A DNA stretch of 64,000 nt from Alentia gelatinosa (Eukaryota; Annelida; Polychaeta; Phyllodocida; Polynoidae): positions 54,206,789 through 54,270,788 of the forward strand of contig OX465584.1 of assembly GCA_950022655.1 (NCBI GenBank). The letters run 5' to 3'. Positions 54,280 to 61,935 of the stretch are shown here, piece by piece (within the stretch, counting starts at the first letter, position 1; each line of letters opens with the position of its first letter). Both the position numbers and the translations under genes were made by a program. The notes under the pieces were generated by a model. The model ran no database searches, was not told where the DNA came from, and saw nothing but the letters and a program-made list of their open reading frames with translations.

Positions 54280-55229
54280 AGGCCCGGCCCCACTGGTGCG
54301 ATGCGATTGTCGCACTCGTTTTATGACTCATAAACGCCCCCTCGGCGGGGTTTATGGTCCCTATTGCGATGAATTCATCGAACTCAATCACAAGAAAATT
54401 CCAGGGTATGCCCACAGCTTTCACAGCTCTTGAAACCTGGCATCCAAATGGATGCTGTCATTATTGACTGTAGTCGGCCCCAGCCCCGAGTTGTTAGTTA
54501 AACTAAATGGACTCTAGGAAGTAGACCTAGTGTCTACCTAATATGATAGAAATTTATACCTCCCGATATGGCTCTGATACAACAACTTTAATACCATATC
54601 CCAACACAAAAGTTATGATATATACAATGAGTTACATGATACCATATGCACCTTTTACTCAAGCAGTGGACCCTGGGCCGTACATGTATCGTAGTTTCTA
54701 TACAACTACAATAGATTCTACACCATACTTGTCATTCAAGACACTTACATGAGCCACAACCTCCACGCCCAGAACACTAACTGAACTGAACCCCCAACCA
54801 GCGATGTACCATCAATCACTTAATCAACCTGTTGTTTCATGATATGCTCCGCGGATTGCTGTCACTGTGCTATTATGTGTGTATATTTATCATCTTCATA
54901 TCTTTCATCCGAAGCCCTTATCGGGACATACATGTTGTTCTTTGTTTCTTTCTTGTCGATGTCTCTCCTAATCTTTGTACGTTTGTATTACCTCATGTTC
55001 TTGCACTAGCGTGCTAATCAAAATTAACACAGTGATACTAAATATCCGGAACCAACTGTATGATACATAACCAAATGCTGTGATATGGGCAAGTGACAGA
55101 CCGCGACACATCCATGTATGCGAACTTTCTGTAATAAAAAAAAATAATAATAAAAAAACTTGTGCGATGAATCCGTCGCATATCATGAACATTCCAAGAT
55201 GTGCGATGCGACGAATCCTTCACGGGCCT
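54280..55229. mobile_element. Harbinger-like element with TAA flanks
   Basis: The ends are AGGCCCGGCCCCACTGGTGC and GTGCGATGCGACGAATCCTT-CACGGGCCT, flanked by TAA on both sides (54277-54279 and 55230-55232). GCGATGAATTCATCG and GCGATGAATCCGTCGC are subterminal. A fragment similar to the H termini (GTGTCTACCTAATATGATAG) lies inside at about 54529. No transposase seen. Confidence 0.6.
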
Positions 55230-55232
55230 TAA

Positions 55233-55730
55233 CTTTTATGATACCGGAAAGGCATGGCTTCCAATATAGTCTGCTGCAGGTATCCCTAGCCTAACAGCTC
55301 AGAGGTGCGGATATTTAAAGTTGGCTCAGCGAACTTTTATTTCCTGTTCATCAGAAATTGTTCAGTGAAAATTGGAAAAAAGAGAGAGACGCACTGGCCG
55401 ATCAATCTTCTATTTTCTGCCATTATTTTTGGCAACACCAACTGACAAATTCGCGGAATTTAACCATTAATAACCATGGTCACCGAAATGGTATTCCCTT
55501 ATTTATCTCCCACAACTCCCAAATAGTTGACACGAATGGTTCCTGAAAATGATTGGATATTTAATCGGCAAGTTGAATGAAAATTGACATATGGCGGCGT
55601 TTATAGCTACCGATGGAAACACACTGATATTTTATCAGGTCCAGTAGAATCGGTCGGTGTACACCAAGAAAATATTGGTATAATTTATTTGTGAAGCATT
55701 TTCACCTGATGATTATATATATCGTCTTTT
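55233..55730. other. Lone minisatellite unit, then unassigned
   Basis: GGCATGGCTTCCAATATAGT and CTGCTGCAGGTATCCCTAGC (55250-55290) are a stray long unit of the 40-bp minisatellite. The rest shows family G-like words only. Confidence 0.35.
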
Positions 55731-55734
55731 ATTA

Positions 55735-56215
55735 ACTCCTGAAGCACCGCATAGGTCGACAATTCTTAGTGACGACTTTCCTGGTGGGTACCACCTGATG
55801 ACCATTGGCTAAACGATCTACTGGGACCTGTTTCAGTAGTTTCGTGACATGTCTAGATGGCGTCTGTGACACCATATGGACAGATCACAAGATTGCAATC
55901 GATGACACACGGAGTTTTACTCACTTCTCGTAGGAATCAAGCAATGACACTTTAACATGAGTAGGGGATACATATAACCTATAATCGTCCCAAATATGAA
56001 GAAGATTGGCTGCTCCGAACCTCTGATATTTGCTAGACGTTTTCCGCTGTTGCTTACACTGTTGGTGCCGCTGTTGATGTCTGTTTAGGCCTAATGTCAT
56101 GAGACTACTGAAACAGGTCCCAGTCGTATAGTGTAAATGCCGGGTCAGGGCACCACATACCGACTATTGGCTACTGTCACCACGTTTTCCGTTGTCTAGT
56201 GTAAACCCTAGGGTC
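55735..56215. repeat. Family F repeat split by family E
   Basis: CACCTGATGACCATTGGCTA and AAACGATCTA on the left and GTCGTATAGTGTAAATGCC on the right are one F unit into which family E has inserted; compare ACGATCTACAGTCGTC in the uninterrupted copy at 47450. Confidence 0.45.
55823..56121. mobile_element. Family E element, copy 3
   Basis: The ends GGGACCTGTTTCAGTAGTTT and GACTACTGAAACAGGTCCC are intact. The interior shares CACTGTTGGTGCCGCTGTTG with copy 1 (CACTGTTGGTGCCGCTTTTC). Confidence 0.65.
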
Positions 56216-56620
56216 ACCCTCCTAACAACCCTGTGATCCATCAACAATACGGACATAATTACATGAACATAAAATGTGTGATGTGATGTAGAGAAGACAG
56301 ATTCGGGTCATTCTCCTTCTCAAAAACGACGATTAGGATGTTCTCGACGAGGGCTAGCTAAATTAGATGACATTTGCAGGGTGTTGGCCCTGTGAGGTCA
56401 GATCAATATAGCTTCACTAATATGAACTCCTACTGTCAATTATTATAAAGAGTTACAGGGTACATGCACATTAGAGAGAAACTGGTTTCGGGTGTAAGAA
56501 TTCCAAAGTTATGAGGTGATGATGCTTCATGCTACTTACCGAGGCTTAGCGTAACTTAGAGCATATTTACCTTGTAACCAAAAGAAAAATATTTCAATCC
56601 AGTCTAAAACATGGAACGAA
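56122..56620. other. Unassigned stretch
   Basis: Apart from the right edge of family F (to 56215), no gene or repeat recognised. Confidence 0.3.
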
Positions 56621-56625
56621 ATTTT

Positions 56626-56773
<148 letters not shown>

Positions 56774-57258
56774 GGTTTTTTTTGGGGGGGGTCTTTTTTG
56801 TTTTTTGCAGAAATCAAATTCACTTGTAACATTGGGTTTCTTTCACCCGCAGCTGGTTTCCTTATAACTTCACCTAAAATGAAGATCACTGATGATTGAC
56901 AGGGGAAGCCATGTCTACCCTTTTCCAGGAGCTCCAACTTGTGGGTTTTCTTCTCGCTTGCCTCAATCTGAGGTACGATCTGATTGGTCTAGATGTCATC
57001 ACGTGATACCCTCGATCAGAAACCAAGCATCCTCAGTATGAAACATGTTGTTACCACACCCTAAGCAGCGATACATAACTAAGGGGAGTTCAGTCATAGG
57101 TATATAATAACGCCTGGTGGGTAAACAACAACAGTGCAATCGCTTTTTTTACTGCACACATTACAAATATCCCGGTATCGTAGTGGAGAGTGATTCGTAA
57201 CAAAAGTATCTAACTTTGACAAACTGCGACATAGCTTGGCAGAAGATGCTGCTAGACG
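56774..57258. other. Unassigned stretch
   Basis: No gene or repeat recognised. Confidence 0.3.
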
Positions 57259-57399
57259 GGTTACATTCTACCCTACATTGAGTATCGTTCATATATTGAT
57301 GATAGCTTTAGAAAATCTGATTTAAATACATTAGACCAACTCAATCACAGGGGAATGAGGACTGTATTTCCTCACAAACAATCTTCTCGAATACGATGA
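57259..57399 (+). pseudogene. Second LINE reverse transcriptase fragment
   Basis: The frame from 57259 to the stop at 57397 reads ILPYIEYRSYIDDSF, then LDQLNHRGMRTVF, matching the LPY-x-EY...L-x-LQN-x-x-R-x-x-F region of non-LTR reverse transcriptases. It aligns with the same region of the fragment at 43249. Upstream and downstream frames are broken. Very short, so assignment rests on motif spacing. Confidence 0.5.
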
Positions 57400-58220
57400 C
57401 TGCCCATCCAAACCCATGTAGTATTGTTCATTTATCTCGATCCAGTTTTATATAAATATCAACCATGCTGTCTCCAACATTGCCCTAAGTCTGTCTTGTC
57501 TCCATGTTCATTATCCTTATCATTTACTTTCTAAACCTTTCTCCAATGTTATATCTCTTCCAGCACCCGGAAACTGAATCTCTCTAAGGACTATACCTTT
57601 AACTGATAGCAGAAGCCCTGTCTCTCCTAAGCTCTCATCAGCATTTATAAGCTTCTTACTATACACTAATGACTTAATATGGAAATCTGAAAAAGGGTAG
57701 CAACCTTTAGATTAGTTTAGAAAGCATTAATCCAGAATGTTCTATATTAACAGTTATATTGATAAAAAAAAAGGGAGCTATGTAACAGACCACTCAGCAT
57801 ACAAGCATGTACTCAGAACTACAATTGTGTTTTTCATGATGAACGAAAGATCCTCGTATATATATATGTTGTAGCTTGACATTACAAACGGTATAGAATA
57901 TTTGTCTGTGTTAAATGAGATCCAAAGAGAACCACGACTACATAGACGTGTGAAACCCATATTCTCCCAATGTGTGGATTGACATATCATATTCCATCTG
58001 TGGAAACTGTATTCTTCCAGTGTGACAATGGAGGAATACAAATATCATATATCCAAACGAAAGTCTTGTGCATTTATCAAACATTAGTAAAGAATGAATG
58101 TTCCATATGGCATATCTGAAAAGAAATGAATCTACCATATCTGAAAAAGAGAACAATCATTGTTGGCAGATTACATGTAAATGCATAAGATTGGAAGGAA
58201 GGAAGCAATGCTTATATACA
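57400..58220. other. Unassigned stretch
   Basis: 57400-57700 may be decayed LINE sequence. A local inverted pair involving GGAATACAAATATCATAT lies near 58031. No gene. Confidence 0.3.
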
Positions 58221-58225
58221 GAAGC

Positions 58226-58548
58226 ACCCCGTGTAAGGGATCACCCTGTGTAAGGTGTCACCCCGTGTAAGAGGTCTTCCCATGGAAAGGGTCACCCTAT
58301 GTAAGGGGTAACCCTGTGTAAGGGGTTATCCCGTGTAAGGGTGCACCCCGTGCAAGGGTGCACCCCTGTGTAAGGATAAAACCCTGTGGAGGGGAGCACC
58401 CGGTGGAAGGGTACACACTGTGTAAGGGAGCACCCTGTGTAAGGGGTTACCCCGTGTAAGGGGGCACCCTGTGTAAGGGAGCACCCTGTGTAAGGGAGTG
58501 CCCCGCATATGGAGTAATCCCATGTAAAGGGTTACACCGTGTAAAACG
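58226..58548 (+). repeat. About 20-bp minisatellite (CACCCCGTGTAAGGGG)
   Basis: About 16 units such as CACCCTGTGTAAGGGG, with variable spacing of about 19-20 bp. A decayed unit resumes at 58741 (CATCCCATGTGATGGGC) beyond an inserted MITE. The 106-codon reverse frame here is a repeat artefact. Confidence 0.85.
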
Positions 58549-58549
58549 T

Positions 58550-58732
58550 CAGATCCACTGAGGCGATTTTTCATGCGAATTTGGGTTCGCAGATGTTCGC
58601 AGACATTCGCAGACATTAGCATGCACATGCGAATGCCTTGTGACAATATTCAATATATTGAATATTATCGCATGGGATTCGCACAGTCGCATGGATCACA
58701 GACGCATTCGCTTGGTCGCCTTAGTGGATCTG
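58550..58732. mobile_element. MITE with ends CAGATCCACTGAGGCGA
   Basis: A 183-bp hairpin element: CAGATCCACTGAGGCGA on the left, TCGCCTTAGTGGATCTG on the right, TTCGCAGA repeats inside, and a perfect 22-bp palindrome at the centre (58645-58666, AATATTCAATA and its complement). It sits inside the minisatellite. No TSD is obvious. Confidence 0.7.
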
Positions 58733-58924
58733 GCGCTTAGGAGTCATCCCATGTGATGGGCCACCATGTGTAAGAAGACACTTTGGGCTGGAAACCTCTA
58801 TTAGACATCCAATTTACCTCGCGTAGGAGCCACCCCTCGTTGGTGGACACTTTCGCTCTGAACGGAGGGTGACCCCTCACGCGGGGTTCAACTGTACAAA
58901 GACGAATTTTAAAAGTCCACTTAC

Positions 58925-59042
58925 CTGAAGGTATGAGGATGGTAACAGCCATCAGGGTAAGAAGGGGCCAGGCGAGCCCGCCCCCGCCCCGCCCGCCGCC
59001 CCGCCCCGCCCACCCAGCCCACCACGGCCCGGCCGGGGTCAT
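58925..59042 (-). CDS. Candidate first coding exon: signal peptide, phase-1 donor
   Basis: On the minus strand the frame starts MTPAGPWWAGWAGRGGG, continues Gly-rich, then has a hydrophobic core LAWPLLTLMAVTILI followed by PSG, 39 codons plus one base. It ends exactly at CAG|GTAAGT (intron begins at 58924), a consensus donor, in phase 1. Signal-peptide exons of secreted and type I membrane proteins very often end at phase-1 introns. The ATG has G at -3; an upstream in-frame ATG exists at 59141. It lies in a CpG island. Downstream exons would be at lower coordinates, and I did not find them. Product unknown. Confidence 0.35.
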
Positions 59043-59470
59043 GACCTCCACCTCCAGGGCCTCTCCAGGGTCGCCCGCGTGCCTGCTGGTCCAGCTGCCT
59101 CTCCGCGACCGGGCGTGACTGGGGTAGGTGTGGCTGGTCACTGGAGGAGGTGTGGCATGATCGTGAGCAGGTTGGAGTTGTTGAGCAGTAAAGTGGAGAC
59201 CTCGCTACTTCTACTACCGCCGCCGTCGCCGCCGCCGCTACCAACGTCTCGTCCACGGTACATCCAGTGTGTGCGGGACCTGTGCGGGACCGAGTGGCCA
59301 CAACAAGGCGGGAGCGGTCGGGATAAGGCCCTGTTCCCGTCAGGAGGCGAGCAGACCACGTGCCTCGTCCTCCGCCGACACCGCCGCGCCGCCTCCCGGG
59401 TCGGGGGCGCCGCGTCCCGGCCCCCGCCCGCCCGCCCGCCGTCAGCACGCCCCTAGTGTCGGCCCGCGGC
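58930..59470. promoter_or_regulatory. CpG island
   Basis: About 540 bp of very GC-rich DNA with dense CpG (GCCGCCGTCGCCGCCGCCGC, GCCGCGCCGCCTCCCGGGTC) in an otherwise AT-rich window. Such islands usually mark promoters. The minus-strand candidate exon below lies at its left edge. The TATA-less, GC-rich make-up would suit a broad promoter. It could alternatively be GC-rich repeat DNA. Confidence 0.55.
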
Positions 59471-59630
59471 ACCAGGAGGCGCTAGTACCGGGCGTTGACG
59501 CTAGGCGGCGTCACGGGAAGGTGGCTTGGTACACTGGCCGCCAGAGCTACAGTGTAGCCTGGAATCCTGGCCTATGTGCTCACTCACGTAATAGGCCAGG
59601 TAACGCCCGCCATTTTTTGGGTGCATTATA
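59471..59630. other. Flank upstream of the LTR
   Basis: Includes GTAACGCCCGCCA at 59600-59612, a 13-bp copy of the LTR start (59632-59644) 32 bp upstream. It may be a trace of an earlier insertion or a chance preference. Confidence 0.4.
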
Positions 59631-60232
59631 TGTAACGCCCGCCAGAGGAGGTGTGAAGCGCAGCGCCCCCTATGTTTTTGAGCGATAATACAGAACCGAA
59701 ACAAAGCACCACGAATGCTCCGACAGGCTGCTATGCACCTGATACAGAATCTCTTATACATACTGTAAAGATCTGCAGTCGATAATTCTAACTTTGTGGT
59801 ATTTTTGCGTTGAAAAAGCAGCATTATTAATTATAATATATATATTCAATCTATTCTAAATTCTTTCCCCCGAATCCAAGATGGCCGACACTGGCCCGGC
59901 TAATTGGTCCTTCCTGCTGTAGCTATAATCCCCCCTTTGAACCCGGCTTTGGCCGGCGGTTGTTTGTTAACCCAACTTCCTGGAGATGCGGGCGCGCTCG
60001 TTGTTACAAAGGTGACGCTAACTGGCGCCTAACACGACCGCCCGTATAAGCGTCCCCCACCTGGAGACAAAGGCGCTACGATTGTATATAAACCCGGGCC
60101 CAAATTAAAGAACCATTCAGTCTTACCTGGATTCTGAACCTACAACATCTATGCGTTGACTTCAAACCTTTATTCTACGTATATAGACCGTTAGGAGCAG
60201 AACCGCTATGGGTATAGCCTAGGAACTTTACA
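59631..60232 (+). repeat. 5' LTR (602 bp)
   Basis: Starts TGTAACGCCCGCCAG and ends AACTTTACA, the usual TG...CA. It ends one base before the primer-binding site. A YY1-like CAAGATGGCCGAC lies at about 59877, a TATATAAA box at 60085-60092 and ATTAAA at 60104-60109. With only one LTR in the window, the left limit is inferred from the TG start and the promoter layout. Confidence 0.7.
60085..60109 (+). promoter_or_regulatory. LTR core promoter and polyadenylation signal
   Basis: TATATAAA (60085-60092) is followed by ATTAAA (60104-60109), a common variant of AATAAA. Transcription would start about 25-30 bp downstream of the TATA box, near CATTCAGTCTT. Confidence 0.55.
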
Positions 60233-60233
60233 T

Positions 60234-60250
60234 TGGTGGCAACGACGAGA
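60234..60250 (+). other. Primer-binding site
   Basis: TGGTGGCAACGACGAGA begins with TGG, the complement of tRNA 3' CCA, right after the LTR end. I cannot say which tRNA pairs with it. Confidence 0.6.
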
Positions 60251-60531
60251 CGCTTTTAGTGTGATTCGAGGACAGATTGCCGGTCGAGTTACGAATGACC
60301 GCGGAAGGACCGACGTCATAAGACACGGACTCATGCAGGGAAGTAACATTCTGCTATGATATAACGTTTTGATGTGGGCGTGGAAGGTACGTGCATGCCA
60401 GTAGTTCTGTGTTAGCGACAGTCGGACCGAGCGGACCAGCAGCTGTCGCACGTGGGAATCGCAACAGGTTCGTGCCATATAAGTGATTGACGTATATATA
60501 ACGTGTGTGGTTATTTACGCAATTCTGAAGG
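60251..60531 (+). other. Leader between primer-binding site and gag
   Basis: About 280 nt of untranslated leader, expected to hold packaging signals. Small open frames on both strands are not supported. Confidence 0.6.
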
Positions 60532-61935
60532 ATGGCCGAACCCAGTGTGTTGCCTGAGGATTTCCAGGTGTGGCTTAACGCTGGGAAGTTGGCGGGGACC
60601 ATTCCGACCGACTTTACTGTCGCCAACACAGAGCTGCTGGGCAAACTGTGGAAGCAGTACCTGGCCCAGACCTGTAAGGAAGTGAAAGATGTCGCTATCT
60701 ACGAGTTGGAGCAGCGACTTCGCGCCGAGTTTACGCGACAGGCCGACCTCCGGGCTCAACAACACGCTCTGGAATCCCAGCAGCAGGCCATGGAACTCGC
60801 CGAGGCGGCGCGACAGCTCGCCGAGGCCCGTGCGATCATTATTGACTCCGCCCCCCGGTCGCGGCCCGAGACCCATGAGTTGGCCTCGGTCAAGCAGCTC
60901 ATCCGGCTGTTTCGGGCACTGCCGACCGTCGACGGTCAGGATAAGGCCGCCCTCCGCACGTGGTTAAACGATGTGCGACAGGCGCGCTTTGTCTCCAAGG
61001 CCCCCGACGAGAAGCTGATATCGGAGGCCCTGGCCTACTCGGCGGGGCGCCTCAAGTCGATAATCTACGACTGCTTCGAGGACGGCGTCACCGACTTCGA
61101 GGCCGTCGAGCGCAAGATCACATCGACGCTTCTCGGCATGGAAGAGATGGAGAGTCTGCGCGCTGCACTCGGGCATTTCTCCCAGACGGCCCACGAGACC
61201 GCCCCCGAGTACGCGCAGCGCTTCTGGTTGGCGGCAAAGAAAGCCTACTCGCCCCTTGAACTCGCATCTCCCTTCGTACTGCGGCCGACGATGCGACAGT
61301 TCGTGAGTACTCTGTCGCGAGGCCCTCTGCGGTGGGACCTCAATCTCAACACGCCCCAAACAATCGCCGAGGCTCTCTCGAGGGTCGACGCGTTGGCGAA
61401 GGCGGTCGAGAAGGAGGCGCACTCTGACGACACTCGTGTCGAGGAGGCCATGGAAGTGGGCGCGGTCGGCTCGAGGGCCACGGCCGCCCGTTCCGCCAAC
61501 CACCCCGCGCAAACCGCCCACCAGCGACAGATGGAGGAGATGCAGCAGGCGATAAAGTCCATCCAAGGGGAACTGAAGGCGAAAAAGGGCAACAAGGGCC
61601 ACACGGTCGCGGCTGTGATGCCCGCGGCAGCGCCACCACAATCCACGATTGTGTTCGCGCCGACCCCCGCGCCTGTTCCCGCCCCCCAGCCGCTGTTTGC
61701 GACCGTTCCAGCTCCGCCGCCCCCAGCCGTCGCCTCCACTGTAGCAGCCGTCGCGCCGGGTCAGCGTAACTCCGGCCGGCGGATGACGCCCATAAACGAC
61801 ATCATCTGCTACGCGTGTAATCAACGAGGCCATTATGTAGCTGGATGCCCCAGCCTGAAGGCCTCCAGGGACGCGGCACGGTCGTTGGCCCACTCCCAGG
61901 ATCAAGTCGTAGCCGCCGCGACCCAGGGAAACTAA
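60532..61935 (+). CDS. gag: Gag polyprotein
   Basis: 467 codons, start in a good context (AAGGATGG). Residues about 55-105 are charged and Gln/Ala-rich, likely coiled coil. About 120-290 is the capsid-like region of Ty3/gypsy Gag, with LRTWLNDVRQ and later APEYAQRFW. About 365-405 is a Pro/Ala-rich linker. A CCHC zinc knuckle CYACNQRGHYVAGC lies at 426-439 (C-x2-C-x4-H-x4-C), which binds the element RNA. Gag forms the cytoplasmic virus-like particle. The stop TAA (61933-61935) directly follows the slippery heptamer. The 373-codon reverse frame across gag is only a shadow of its GC-rich codons. Confidence 0.9.
   Translation: MAEPSVLPEDFQVWLNAGKLAGTIPTDFTVANTELLGKLWKQYLAQTCKEVKDVAIYELEQRLRAEFTRQADLRAQQHALESQQQAMELAEAARQLAEARAIIIDSAPRSRPETHELASVKQLIRLFRALPTVDGQDKAALRTWLNDVRQARFVSKAPDEKLISEALAYSAGRLKSIIYDCFEDGVTDFEAVERKITSTLLGMEEMESLRAALGHFSQTAHETAPEYAQRFWLAAKKAYSPLELASPFVLRPTMRQFVSTLSRGPLRWDLNLNTPQTIAEALSRVDALAKAVEKEAHSDDTRVEEAMEVGAVGSRATAARSANHPAQTAHQRQMEEMQQAIKSIQGELKAKKGNKGHTVAAVMPAAAPPQSTIVFAPTPAPVPAPQPLFATVPAPPPPAVASTVAAVAPGQRNSGRRMTPINDIICYACNQRGHYVAGCPSLKASRDAARSLAHSQDQVVAAATQGN

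Noticed and set aside
58326..58646. A 106-residue reverse frame with His-Arg-Val-Leu repeats
   Set aside because: It comes from the 20-bp minisatellite and the adjacent MITE.
58921..59472. A 183-residue Arg/Gly-rich minus frame over the CpG island
   Set aside because: Composition follows GC content; the alternative frame with signal peptide and donor is a better explanation.
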